The position numbers and the translations under genes were made by a program. A model generated the notes under the pieces. The model worked only from the letters and a program-made list of their open reading frames with translations, did no database searches and was not told where the DNA came from. 64,000 bases of DNA from Bacillota bacterium (GTDB lineage Bacteria > Bacillota > Clostridia > Oscillospirales > Ruminococcaceae), in NCBI GenBank assembly GCA_023433405.1, contig JAEZCT010000048.1:1-64000 (forward strand), read 5' to 3'. Position 1 is the stretch's first letter, and each line of letters begins with the position of its first letter. Below are positions 42,578-51,225 of this stretch, in pieces.

Positions 42578-45500
42578 CAGCTCAAATACAGGTCTATGGC
42601 GGCGACCCTGCCCTCCCGAACATCCAGCGCGGGCTTGCCTGCTATGCTTTGTCCCTCCACACACTCGCCGTTTTTGTAGGTAAGGCGTATGCGCTGCGGC
42701 TTTGCGCCGTTTTCGCCGAAGGTGGCGCGGCGGCGGGGGTTATGGCAGCGCACCGTTATGTTTCCGAGCAGGGTAAAGGAAAGCTCTCCCCTCTCATCAA
42801 ACAGCCAGCCGGGCAGAATGGGGGCAAGATTTAGGCGCAGCAAGCCGTTTTCGGATGAAAACAGGCTTTTGCCGCACATCATCAGCATCCACATACTCAG
42901 CGCCTCGGCGGTGGAGCCGCTTAAGCGCGAGACAAAGCCGCGCCCGTGCACCATGGCATCGGGGTTTGCGGAGCTTGCTAAAAACGATGAATTCTCAAGC
43001 GTGCTGCGCCCGTAAACCTCCGGCTTTAGGAAGGGAATCAACGCGGTTTGAATGTCGCTGTAAAACTCCTCATAAAGCCCTGACGTTAATAAGGAGAGCA
43101 GGTATTTATACTCCATGTGCAAAAACACCGATTCACGCTCCAGCCATCCGGGGGTAAATGCCCGCAGCCGGCCAATCTCGGGGCTTTCTCCCTCCAGCGG
43201 CGCGGAGGTTTTATACATTCCCAGGCTTTTGTCGTATATTTCGCTTGCACGCACACGGTCATACAGCTCCTTCGCCTCCTTCGCGTCTGTCAGAGTCTTT
43301 AGCAGCCGTGCGGGTGCCTCCAAAAAGGCGGGCAGCGCGCGGCAGGAGAACTCTGTCACCCGGACGTAATCGCCCTCCAGCGGCTCATAGGCTTTCGCCT
43401 CAAAGGCAAAGTAGGTGGGCACAAGGCCGCCCCCAAGCTCCTTTGCTCTTTGCAGTCCCTTTACCAGCTTTTGCTCAAACAGGGCAAGGGTTTTGGCCAG
43501 GGCATCCGTGCCCCATGTGCGCTCCTCTCCGGAGAATCCGCCCCGTACACGTTCGCGGTACCGCTCCTTTTCACCGCCCACGGCATCCCAGTACGCGAAA
43601 TCGGTCAGTGCGCCGGATAGGCTTTGCTCGGTCAGTGTGCCGGCTTGCTCCAGCAGCTCGGCGGCCTCGCAGGGCAAAACAACCTCGCGCTTAAACTCTT
43701 GCGCGCAGGCAAGGGCAAAACGGGTAAGGCGCACGAGCTCAGCGGTTTCGCCCACCCCTGAGCCAAACAGCGCGGGCAGACCGTTTAGCGCGTCGTTCCA
43801 CCCCGGGCGTCCGCCCTCCATCTCCACCCCCAGACCCAAGGGGTCAAGGTTTGTGAACTTAGTGAGGATAAGGCACACAACCTTTGCAAACAGGCTGGTT
43901 TCGTAAACCTTGCCGCCGCTTGTTCTCAGCCAGCTGCCGCCTTGGGCTGGGGCCTCGTTGTTAACGAGAAAATGGTATTGGCGAACCTTGCCGTTTTTGC
44001 GCACCACTCGCCGCGCTCTGGGCAGGATGGCTTCGGGGCTTTGAAAGAAACGGTAGCCGCCGCCGTACAGCAGCTCCTCCTTTTTATCGGGGTAAACCGC
44101 AAGGTATGCTTCGATGTGGTCAAGGTTGTAGGTCCAGTGGTCGCTCCAATACCCTTCGCCAAAGTCTGCCTCATAGTTTTGCTCCGCGTGGGTGAGGACG
44201 GCTTCGAGCAAATCCTCCGGGGTGCCGGTGAGGGTAACGCCGTGATCGGCCACAAAGCTGAGCAGGGTACCTGGGGTAAAGGGGGCCGCAAGAAAGCGCC
44301 CAAGCTCCTCCCGGTGATCCTTCAAACGGGGCAAAACCTCCTTAAGCGCTTCCATATCAAACGAGAAGGTGCAGCCCTTTACCAGCAGGGGGTTATAGCC
44401 GTCGGCCTGTATCAGGTTCATAAAATGGCGCACGTTAAAATCGCCGATTTCGGGGTTAAAGAAGATATCGCTGCGGCGGTTCTGGTTTACGTCGCGGAAG
44501 TTGCCGTTACCCTGCGAGTAATAGGAGGGCTCCAGGGAAAAGAAGTTGTACTCCCGCTCAAGGTCGCCGTGCTTGCGGCTGTACACATGGTAAACGTGCC
44601 TTTTATCCCCCCCGCGCAGAATTAACGGCAGTCCGCCGCGCAGCAGGTTATCGAGATAGCACTGGTCAATGTAGCGGTCAAACAGCGGGTGAGCGGTTTG
44701 GGTGCTTGTCGCCTTTACCATGCCGTCGGTCAGGGCACGCGCCTCGCCCAGCTTTTGCTCCATATACGCGGGCGTAAAGCCTGCGCGTTTTTGGTTTAGC
44801 CGCTCCACACCCGCTATATGACCGATAACGGAGTACAGCGCATATGGCTCTGCGCCCACTGTAACCCGTTCCCCCGCAAAGCCGCCCGACGCCTTGTTTA
44901 CCGAAACCTGCTCACGCATAAGCAGCTCCTCTACCGGGCAATCCCAGCCATCGGGGCCGGTAAGGGCGGTGTTTGGACCAAAAATTACATCCATATCATA
45001 CAGCGGCGGCAAAAGCCCCCCGCTCCGGGTGGAAAAGGCAAGGTAGAAGTTGCCGCGCTCCACCTCGCTTACCTCCACCGTATCGCTCATCGTGGCGCGC
45101 ACCTTGTAAAACGCGGCGCGGTTCTCGGTATTGTACACCTCAAACCACGAGCGAGCCAGGTTTGCCATCTCGCGGTACGCGCTGTTGCCCATGCCGTAGG
45201 GCAGCAGCTGGGGCAGCCCGTCCAAGAGCTCAACGGTATGCTCCCCGCCGTCCAGGCTTTGGATGGAAAGCCGTCTGACCATACCCGCGTAGTCCTCACC
45301 GGGCATGGTGTAATAGGTCGCGGTAAAGCAAAGCCCTAGGGTACGGTTTTGCTCCTCCACATGCAGCGCGTTCATTTCAATGCGCATGGTGCGGGTGCAG
45401 TCATCGGCGGAGCAGGGGGAGAACGGCTCATGGATTACCCCGTTTACACGGATAAAGGTGCGAAAGCCCTGTGCCGCAATGTTCCGGTACATCAGCGACG

Positions 45501-45702
45501 CGGGGATAAACTCCATAATCACACCTTCCTTATCGCGTACGCCGAAGCTTCCCATTCCCTGCCCGCGGTTTACATAAAACGACCACATTGGAATGCCGCT
45601 TAGCCCGGCTATCCCCGGTAAAAAGCTAGCGAAGGGCTTTGCCTTATCGTAGTGGCGGATGACAAACCCGCCGTTTTCTTCAAAACCATAGGTCGGCTGC
45701 AT
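42577..45702 (-). CDS. Large inverting beta-glucan oligosaccharide phosphorylase (GH161/GH149-like)
   Basis: 1041 aa, cytosolic (no signal peptide). The N-terminal beta-sandwich (SGIPMWSFYVNRGQG, GSFGVRDKEGVIMEF) is followed by an (alpha/alpha)6 barrel related to GH94. The motif GRPGWNDALNGLPALFGSG (about 631-649) carries the presumed catalytic Asp637, and RLSGSTAEALSMWMLMM is another conserved barrel segment. Size and the GWNDALNGLP form point to the beta-1,3-oligoglucan phosphorylases of GH161 or GH149 rather than cellobiose phosphorylase, but substrate linkage is inferred. It would release glucose-1-phosphate without using ATP. ATG 45702 follows AAAGGAGGAG by 7 nt and overlaps the upstream GH94 stop by one base (TAATG), so the two are coupled. 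Confidence 0.8.
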   Translation of the reverse strand: MQPTYGFEENGGFVIRHYDKAKPFASFLPGIAGLSGIPMWSFYVNRGQGMGSFGVRDKEGVIMEFIPASLMYRNIAAQGFRTFIRVNGVIHEPFSPCSADDCTRTMRIEMNALHVEEQNRTLGLCFTATYYTMPGEDYAGMVRRLSIQSLDGGEHTVELLDGLPQLLPYGMGNSAYREMANLARSWFEVYNTENRAAFYKVRATMSDTVEVSEVERGNFYLAFSTRSGGLLPPLYDMDVIFGPNTALTGPDGWDCPVEELLMREQVSVNKASGGFAGERVTVGAEPYALYSVIGHIAGVERLNQKRAGFTPAYMEQKLGEARALTDGMVKATSTQTAHPLFDRYIDQCYLDNLLRGGLPLILRGGDKRHVYHVYSRKHGDLEREYNFFSLEPSYYSQGNGNFRDVNQNRRSDIFFNPEIGDFNVRHFMNLIQADGYNPLLVKGCTFSFDMEALKEVLPRLKDHREELGRFLAAPFTPGTLLSFVADHGVTLTGTPEDLLEAVLTHAEQNYEADFGEGYWSDHWTYNLDHIEAYLAVYPDKKEELLYGGGYRFFQSPEAILPRARRVVRKNGKVRQYHFLVNNEAPAQGGSWLRTSGGKVYETSLFAKVVCLILTKFTNLDPLGLGVEMEGGRPGWNDALNGLPALFGSGVGETAELVRLTRFALACAQEFKREVVLPCEAAELLEQAGTLTEQSLSGALTDFAYWDAVGGEKERYRERVRGGFSGEERTWGTDALAKTLALFEQKLVKGLQRAKELGGGLVPTYFAFEAKAYEPLEGDYVRVTEFSCRALPAFLEAPARLLKTLTDAKEAKELYDRVRASEIYDKSLGMYKTSAPLEGESPEIGRLRAFTPGWLERESVFLHMEYKYLLSLLTSGLYEEFYSDIQTALIPFLKPEVYGRSTLENSSFLASSANPDAMVHGRGFVSRLSGSTAEALSMWMLMMCGKSLFSSENGLLRLNLAPILPGWLFDERGELSFTLLGNITVRCHNPRRRATFGENGAKPQRIRLTYKNGECVEGQSIAGKPALDVREGRVAAIDLYLS

Positions 45703-48446
45703 TAAAACTCCTCCTTTACACCGCTTGCCGCCAAGCGCACGGTGACGGTATGGGGCGCATCCACGCTCAGCGCCTCGACGACGCCTCTGGCAATTACCGC
45801 TCCCCCGCCCATTGGCATAACCCCGCACGCCGCCCCGTCAATACATACCTCGGCTATGCGATACTTTCCCCAGTCAAGGCGGCGTGGGTTTTGGTATTCC
45901 ACCGTCAGGTGTCTGCCCGCAAACACAGTCCGGACGGCGGCGTTTCCCTGCCCGTCAAACTGCTCGGCGGCAAGCTTTGGGCGCAGGGCAAGGCTGCCAA
46001 GCTCCCCGCGAACACCGTATACCTCGGTAAGCATCAAAAGCAAAAGCCAGCTTGCGGTACCGGTTAGGTAATGGTACTGCCCCCGCCCCTTGCCGTTAAA
46101 ATACTCGGGCACTCCCGGATAGATGCGCGAGGTTTCAAAATTCGCCGCCAGACCATATAAGGCCTGCAGCGCCTCCCAGCCCTCCCGCGCAAGCCCGCGC
46201 CGGTAAAGGGCAAAGGCAAACATTACCGCCATGTGGCAGAACACCGCGCCGTTTTCCTTGGTGCCGTAGGCAAACCCGAAGCAACGGCCCATATCGAGCT
46301 TCACCTCTTTAAAATCGGTGTTGAGGCGGTAGCCTCCAACGCCCTTATTAAAGAGGTAATGCCGGGCGGCCCTTGCCGCTTCCCTTGCCTGTTCGTCGGT
46401 GGCAATGCCCATCATAAGCGGGAACACCTGCCCGGTCAGGGTCATGCGCACACCGCTCGGGTGGTCTCCCTCAAGCGGCTTGCCCGCGTTATCGTAGTAG
46501 CCGTTAAACCAGTGATACCCCTCGGCGGAGCCAATCCACTCCTGCCCGCGCAGGTGGCTTCGCAGCCATTCGCCTTTTTTGCGCAGATCCTCGGCGACCC
46601 GCTCGGTGGAAAGCACCGCCTTTTTACCGCTGACACTGTGCGCGCAGGAGCCCGCGTAGCGGTGCAGCAGCGCGCGCCGAGCGGCGGGGTCGGCATAATC
46701 CACCGGGGCGCTCAGGCTGTCAAGAAGCGGCATCAGCTCCTCGGCAAGGGAAAGCTCCGCAACGCCCGCAACGCGCCGGGCATTCAAAAGAAGCTCCGAG
46801 AGCTCAAGCAGGTTCCCCGCGCAAAAGGCGGTAAACGCCACCGTTTCTCCCTTATCCTTCGCCATATCAAAGGCGTCGTTCCAGTCCGCGCCCTCTATGC
46901 GCAGGTTTCCGTAATCCCCGGCGTTAAAGAAGGCGGTGAGGTGCTGCACAAGTATATGCTCAAGCACCGTGCCGGTGATGGGTCCGCCCGCCTCATCCTT
47001 CTGGCGGCTGCCATAGTCGGGGCTCCAACGCTCATCGGCCTGGGTGCAGCGCATGGTAAGCCGGTCCTTGAAGTAGGGGCATTGCTCAAGCAAAAAGCCA
47101 AGGTCGCCGCTTTGGTTAATATACAAAAGCGTGGTGAAAAACGGCCACACCCCGTGGTCGGACCATACCCGGCTGATGTTGTTGCGGTCTGCAATAAACT
47201 CGCCGGGCGCCGCGCCGATGATGGTTGCGTTGGTGCCGTCCATCCGCACGCCGCCAAAGTTGTTGAGCAGCAGCGGGCGCACCGCGTCGGTCTCCAGCAG
47301 TAAAAGCGCCAGACAGTCCTGCCACAGGTCGCGCCAGCCGCGCCCGCCCTTGCCGTAATCGTGGTGCGGCAAAAAGGAGCAGCCGTATATGCGCCGCAGA
47401 ATAGGCTGAAGGGATACCCAGCGCATCCAGCCGTCAAACGACCTGTCGCCCCCGGCAAAGGAAAGCCCGCGAAGCTTCTCCGCCCAAAAGGCCTTGTTTT
47501 CATCAAGCAGCCGCTCAAACCCCTGCCCGTTGAGACTGGGCAGAACGCCGGCGCGTCCCGTCTCCCGCTCCGGCGCGATTGAAAGCGCCACCACATATGC
47601 GGCGGATTCACCCGGGGCAAGACGGCGTCCGGCAAACCGCAGCGCGCCTATTGCCTCGCCGCCCTCCGCCGTTTTTCCGGCACCCAGCCATTCCCCCTCG
47701 TTTGCCGCGACAGCCCGTGGCCATTCCAGGCTGCCCCCCTCACCGATGAAATCCTCCACAAGTGGGATGGCGCCCTGCGGCGGCGTTCCATCGCCCTCCG
47801 CGCCGTATACGGCATAGGTAACCAGATTGGGGCGATGCCCGCGCTCGTCAAAGGTCATGACCGGGGTCAGCTCCACCCCCTCGCGCACGATAAGGGTGCG
47901 GTTTAATAGGCTGGTAACATGGCGGTGGTCGCGCAAATTCTCGGCACTGCGCCCGTAAATAGGCACGGCTGCGGTGGGAGTAATCTCCAACGCCGTTGTG
48001 CCGATATTGGTGAGGGTAACCCTCATCAGCTCCGCCGTCAGGGCATTGGCCGGCACGAAGCTGACTATCTCGGCACGAATGCCAAGCGTCGCGTTCTCCC
48101 GCGTCACCTTGTGCCACAAAAGCCCCGCCTCCAGCGTGACCTGGTCGCAATCCTCCGCAAGCTGGCGCGCAGAGGCACCCGCCGCAGACCACGCGCCCGC
48201 TCCCTTAATATACACCCAAAAGTTGCGCCCCGATTTCGTATTGTGTAAATCCTGCACGCTTACCGGCAGGTTAAAAAAGGTGCGCTGACTTGTTTTAATA
48301 TCGCCGTTAAGCGTAGGGGTAATGGCGCTCATCATCCCCGCTTCGTTCGCTAAGGGAAAATACAGGTCGCTGCTGTGGTGGGGGTTCTTGAGTACAAAAT
48401 CCGCCGAAGTATCATTTTGGTTTAAAAAGCTCCAGCTGTTATTCAT
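45702..48446 (-). CDS. GH94-family disaccharide/oligosaccharide phosphorylase
   Basis: 914 aa, cytosolic. Inverting phosphorylase: N-terminal beta-sandwich (SSDLYFPLANEAGMMSAITP), helical linker, (alpha/alpha)6 barrel with GADWNDAF at about 519-526 holding the catalytic Asp, the substrate loop KGGRGWRDLWQD and NFGGVRMDGTNATIIGAAPG for phosphate and substrate. Its length of about 900 aa is closer to laminaribiose phosphorylase-type GH94 enzymes than to cellobiose phosphorylases (about 800), so a beta-1,3 disaccharide is a fair guess. Start at 48446 (MNNSWSF) is 9 nt after AAAGGA; ATG 48452 is only 3 nt after it. Stop overlaps the start of the next phosphorylase gene. Confidence 0.85.
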   Translation of the reverse strand: MNNSWSFLNQNDTSADFVLKNPHHSSDLYFPLANEAGMMSAITPTLNGDIKTSQRTFFNLPVSVQDLHNTKSGRNFWVYIKGAGAWSAAGASARQLAEDCDQVTLEAGLLWHKVTRENATLGIRAEIVSFVPANALTAELMRVTLTNIGTTALEITPTAAVPIYGRSAENLRDHRHVTSLLNRTLIVREGVELTPVMTFDERGHRPNLVTYAVYGAEGDGTPPQGAIPLVEDFIGEGGSLEWPRAVAANEGEWLGAGKTAEGGEAIGALRFAGRRLAPGESAAYVVALSIAPERETGRAGVLPSLNGQGFERLLDENKAFWAEKLRGLSFAGGDRSFDGWMRWVSLQPILRRIYGCSFLPHHDYGKGGRGWRDLWQDCLALLLLETDAVRPLLLNNFGGVRMDGTNATIIGAAPGEFIADRNNISRVWSDHGVWPFFTTLLYINQSGDLGFLLEQCPYFKDRLTMRCTQADERWSPDYGSRQKDEAGGPITGTVLEHILVQHLTAFFNAGDYGNLRIEGADWNDAFDMAKDKGETVAFTAFCAGNLLELSELLLNARRVAGVAELSLAEELMPLLDSLSAPVDYADPAARRALLHRYAGSCAHSVSGKKAVLSTERVAEDLRKKGEWLRSHLRGQEWIGSAEGYHWFNGYYDNAGKPLEGDHPSGVRMTLTGQVFPLMMGIATDEQAREAARAARHYLFNKGVGGYRLNTDFKEVKLDMGRCFGFAYGTKENGAVFCHMAVMFAFALYRRGLAREGWEALQALYGLAANFETSRIYPGVPEYFNGKGRGQYHYLTGTASWLLLLMLTEVYGVRGELGSLALRPKLAAEQFDGQGNAAVRTVFAGRHLTVEYQNPRRLDWGKYRIAEVCIDGAACGVMPMGGGAVIARGVVEALSVDAPHTVTVRLAASGVKEEF

Positions 48447-48503
48447 CTGCATTTGTCCTTTCAATAAATCAAAGGCGTATTTTTATCAAGCAGGGGGCGT
48501 CGG

Positions 48504-49382
48504 CTACAGGTTAAAAAACTCGTAGGTTCGCGTCCATGTCTGCGTCCTGCCCGGGACAAGGTCAACGCGCACAAACACCTCAGGGCTTACCACATGCAGG
48601 CAGCCCCACAGCGCAACTTTGCAGGGGCTAAAGTCAACGCTTTCGCGCACGCCCGCGCCTGCCTGGGTGTGGATAAGCTGCCAGGTATAAGCGGCGTCCG
48701 TCCTAAAATCCGGCAGGCAGTAAAAGGAGGTCTTGCGCTCCCCCTCCGGCCAGGTGACCACGCCGTTTTCAAAAACGGCCTCCCCGTTCCTCCGGTTAAG
48801 CTCGGTGCAGCCCGATAGGGTAAGCTCATAGCCCCGATCGATAGGTCTGCCGTCAATGGCGAGAAAATTGTGACAATACTCGGTGGTGGAAATGAGCTTA
48901 TCCCCCTTATTTGTGAGGGCGTAGCTGATGCGCAGAGTGTTATCGTCCACACTTACTGTTTTTTCGTACTCGTAGGCGTACCCGTTGCAGGGGGCGGCAG
49001 CTACCCCAAAGCGCACAGACTGCGCCGTTGCCGTAACCGACGCGCCAGCCGGGATAACCTCATAGGGGTAAAAAAAGTCGTAGGGCTTGCTGTCGGGCTT
49101 TATAAGCTGCCCCACCCCTATTTTGATAAAGCCTTCTCCCTCACCGGCATCCTCGTAGCCGACAGCCGACTCAATGCCAAACTCGCCGCACAGTCCGCAG
49201 CCGCCGGAGCCCTGCCCTTTGGTAAGCGACTCCGGGGCGCAAAAGGTGTGTTTGCCATCGAGCGTTACATCTGTAATAAAGCCGTTGTGGTCAAACCGTG
49301 AGCCGGCGTAAAAGGCTCCGGGCTTACTAATTTGCACCTTCAAACGGCTAGTTTGTAATAGAAAACGGTCGTCAGTGTTCAT
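48504..49382 (-). CDS. Aldose-1-epimerase-like (galactose mutarotase fold) protein
   Basis: 292 aa. The beta-supersandwich pattern (GAFYAGSRFDHNGFITDVTL near the start, EYCHNFLAIDGRPIDRGYEL in the middle) matches mutarotase-like proteins of unknown specificity. EYCHNFLAID may supply the conserved His. Beside two phosphorylases and a glycosidase, a role in interconverting anomers of released sugar is sensible: inverting phosphorylases yield alpha-glucose-1-phosphate while GH30 enzymes release beta-sugar. ATG 49382 is favoured; an in-frame GTG at 49397 lies inside a hairpin. The Shine-Dalgarno AAAGGAGAA is separated from the ATG by that hairpin (49392-49415). No signal peptide. Confidence 0.75.
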   Translation of the reverse strand: MNTDDRFLLQTSRLKVQISKPGAFYAGSRFDHNGFITDVTLDGKHTFCAPESLTKGQGSGGCGLCGEFGIESAVGYEDAGEGEGFIKIGVGQLIKPDSKPYDFFYPYEVIPAGASVTATAQSVRFGVAAAPCNGYAYEYEKTVSVDDNTLRISYALTNKGDKLISTTEYCHNFLAIDGRPIDRGYELTLSGCTELNRRNGEAVFENGVVTWPEGERKTSFYCLPDFRTDAAYTWQLIHTQAGAGVRESVDFSPCKVALWGCLHVVSPEVFVRVDLVPGRTQTWTRTYEFFNL

Positions 49383-49391
49383 TTTCGTATT

Positions 49392-49425
49392 CGGCACGGC
49401 GGCTTTGCCGTGCCGTTCTCCTTTT
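49392..49425 (-). promoter_or_regulatory. Hairpin inserted between Shine-Dalgarno and start codon
   Basis: Minus strand: AAAAGGAGAA (49425-49416), then CGGCACGGC, 6-nt loop, GCCGTGCCG (9 bp, all GC-rich), then AATACGAAA before ATG 49382. Folding of the stem would bring the ribosome site to about 9-11 nt from the ATG. Confidence 0.65.
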
Positions 49426-49437
49426 TACCTGTTATTC

Positions 49438-49512
49438 CATTGATAAAAAATTCAAATGAGGACAACTGCTATGATTTATGGATTTTAACGCAATTATTTA
49501 ACGACAGTTTTA
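49438..49512 (+). repeat. Degenerate palindromic element, copy H
   Basis: ATAAAAAATTCAAATGA, GATTTATGGATTTTAACGC, ATTTAACGAC and GTTTTA keep the order of the core of copies B/C/F, but both ends are lost. It lies between the mutarotase-like gene and the GH30 3' end. Confidence 0.5.
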
Positions 49513-49513
49513 T

Positions 49514-50851
49514 TTAGGCAAATACAAAGGTCGCTATGGCATGGGCGGGCAGGGTGTGGGCCACGAAGTTCGCCCCTGCGCCCGCCTGAAGCTCTTGCGC
49601 GTCGTCGGTTTCGTTCATTACAACCAGCGCTATCGAGCCGTCGGTGTTTTCAAAGGCCGCATGGGTTAGCGTTGTCGCGACCTCTGTCTCCACCTCTATC
49701 CGCACCGCGCCCGGCTTAACAAAGCGCGAAAACTGCCCGATGTAGTAGTACGAGCTGTTTACGGTGAGCTGCTGCGTCTTGGTATTTGCTATAATAGGTG
49801 CGTCGCAGTAGTTTGCCTTATGGTTTGGACCACCCTGCTCGTCAAGGATAAGGTTCCAGTCAATCCAGCCCTCCTGCCAGTTGTTAAAATCGCCTAGGAT
49901 GTTGCGCCCGTAACGCTCGCCGGTCTGCCATGAGCCGGGCTTTACACCGCCCTCAATGCAGCCCTCGGTAAACAGGATGTGCTTATCGGGGAACATTTCG
50001 TGCACCTTGGAGAGCGCCGAGAAGTCCTCGGAAACATACCAGTGGTTGGCGACGCCATAGATATACTGCGCGGCCTCGGGGTCGGAGAGGGTGGCCTTCG
50101 CGCGCTCAAACAGGATGTCGCGGTTGTGGTCGATAATATAGATGCGAACATCGCTAAGCCCGCTGTCGCGCAGGGTGGGACCAAGGTGGCGCTTGACAAA
50201 ATCGGCCTCCTCCCCGGCGGTATACAGGCAGGAATCCCACGTCTGGAGCGCCTCGGTTTCGTTCTGCACCGTAACCGCCCAGATGTGAAAGCCCCTCTTT
50301 TGCATCTCGCGGATGTACTCTACAAAGTACCGCGCCCATACCCCGGCATACTCGGGCAGGAGCTTTCCTCCGTTGTTCATTTCACCGTTGGTTTTCATCC
50401 AGGCGGGCGGGCTCCAGGGGGAGGCCAGCAGGGGGATATCCTGCCCCCTTGCCGCAATGGCATCCCTGATAAACGGCACCGTCCAGCGGTCCTCGCGGGA
50501 AAGGTCAAAGGTGGAAAGCTCCCGGTCGTTCTCCTTTACATAGGTGTAGTTCTCCAAGGAAAAGTCGCAGCTGTGGATATGTACCCGTCCTATGCCGTAG
50601 CCTATGCCTCGGGCGGGGTCGAAATAAAGCCTGATAATCTCCTCCTGCACAGCCTTGTCAAGACGGGAGTAAGTATACGCCGCCGATTCGGTGAACGCGC
50701 CGCCAAAGCCGACTACCTGCTGGTACCGCTTTGCCTTATTCAGTGTTAGCGCCAAAATCCCCTCTCTTTTTTGCGCGGCGGAGAACTCCCCTTTTACCGT
50801 AAGACGGTCGCCGGTTCCTTGGGCGGATTGGATAATGGTTGCCTTGTTCAT
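49514..50851 (-). CDS. GH30-family glycoside hydrolase (intracellular)
   Basis: 445 aa, (beta/alpha)8 barrel plus beta side domain. QVVGFGGAFTESAAYTYS opens the family fold, LASPWSPPAWMKTNG lines the active site, Glu198 in TVQNETEA is the acid/base and Glu296 in LFTEGCIEGG is the nucleophile. Closest in character to GH30 beta-glucosidase, beta-1,6-glucanase and glucosylceramidase groups. No signal peptide, so it acts on imported oligosaccharides or glycosides. ATG 50851 follows AAAGGA; the frame is open 14 codons further upstream. First gene of the minus-strand beta-glucan unit, behind a region with two operator-like palindromes. Confidence 0.88.
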   Translation of the reverse strand: MNKATIIQSAQGTGDRLTVKGEFSAAQKREGILALTLNKAKRYQQVVGFGGAFTESAAYTYSRLDKAVQEEIIRLYFDPARGIGYGIGRVHIHSCDFSLENYTYVKENDRELSTFDLSREDRWTVPFIRDAIAARGQDIPLLASPWSPPAWMKTNGEMNNGGKLLPEYAGVWARYFVEYIREMQKRGFHIWAVTVQNETEALQTWDSCLYTAGEEADFVKRHLGPTLRDSGLSDVRIYIIDHNRDILFERAKATLSDPEAAQYIYGVANHWYVSEDFSALSKVHEMFPDKHILFTEGCIEGGVKPGSWQTGERYGRNILGDFNNWQEGWIDWNLILDEQGGPNHKANYCDAPIIANTKTQQLTVNSSYYYIGQFSRFVKPGAVRIEVETEVATTLTHAAFENTDGSIALVVMNETDDAQELQAGAGANFVAHTLPAHAIATFVFA

Positions 50852-50919
50852 ATCGTTTCCGGTCCTTTCATGATTAGTTGGGGTTGCTTCCATTCTCTTT
50901 CTATTTGAATAAAACTGTA

Positions 50920-50939
50920 TTGTAAATCGATTTCGTCAA
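50920..50939. promoter_or_regulatory. LacI-family-type operator, site 1 (over the GH30 promoter)
   Basis: TTGTAAATCGATTTCGTCAA, a palindrome with central CG in AAATCGATTT, typical of LacI/GalR-family operators. On the minus strand it contains TTGACG (50939-50934), a -35-like box; a clear -10 at 17 nt is lacking (AGTTTT), though TTTTAT lies slightly further. Binding here would block GH30 operon transcription. Confidence 0.55.
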
Positions 50940-51052
50940 GCCACCTCTCTTTTTCTGCGATAAGGTTTTGCTATGCTGATTTTTTCGCGTCAGCTCAATA
51001 TGTATTGGCTTTTTCATCGGCGATTTTGCGCCGGTACAGGCTGCTGTTTTGC

Positions 51053-51072
51053 TTGTGTAATCGATTTCACAA
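51053..51072. promoter_or_regulatory. LacI-family-type operator, site 2
   Basis: TTGTGTAATCGATTTCACAA, almost a perfect palindrome (TTGTG-n-AATCGATT-n-CACAA). It shares the TTG...ATCGATTT...CAA plan with site 1, 133 bp away, in the same upstream region. No repressor gene is in the window. Confidence 0.6.
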
Positions 51073-51146
51073 CCCCTGAGCATTGTTCCACGCATTCATT
51101 ATACCAGAAATTTTGTATCCCGCCAGAGGTAAATTAAAAAAAGCGC

Positions 51147-51188
51147 AAAAAACCGTGCGGCGGCACATGGCGTGTGCCGCCGCACGGT
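51147..51188 (-). terminator. Intrinsic terminator after glgP
   Basis: ACCGTGCGGCGGCACA and TGTGCCGCCGCACGGT form a perfect 16-bp stem with a 5-nt loop. On the minus strand it is followed by TTTTTTGCGC. It ends the glgP transcript 37 nt after the stop codon. The rest of 50852-51225 holds only the two operator sites. Confidence 0.85.
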
Positions 51189-51225
51189 AATGAACTGAGC
51201 TTTTACGGTTATTTGGAGAATAGTA

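Noticed and set aside
46233..47303. 356-aa plus-strand ORF
   Set aside because: Antisense shadow of the GH94 gene caused by high GC and codon bias.
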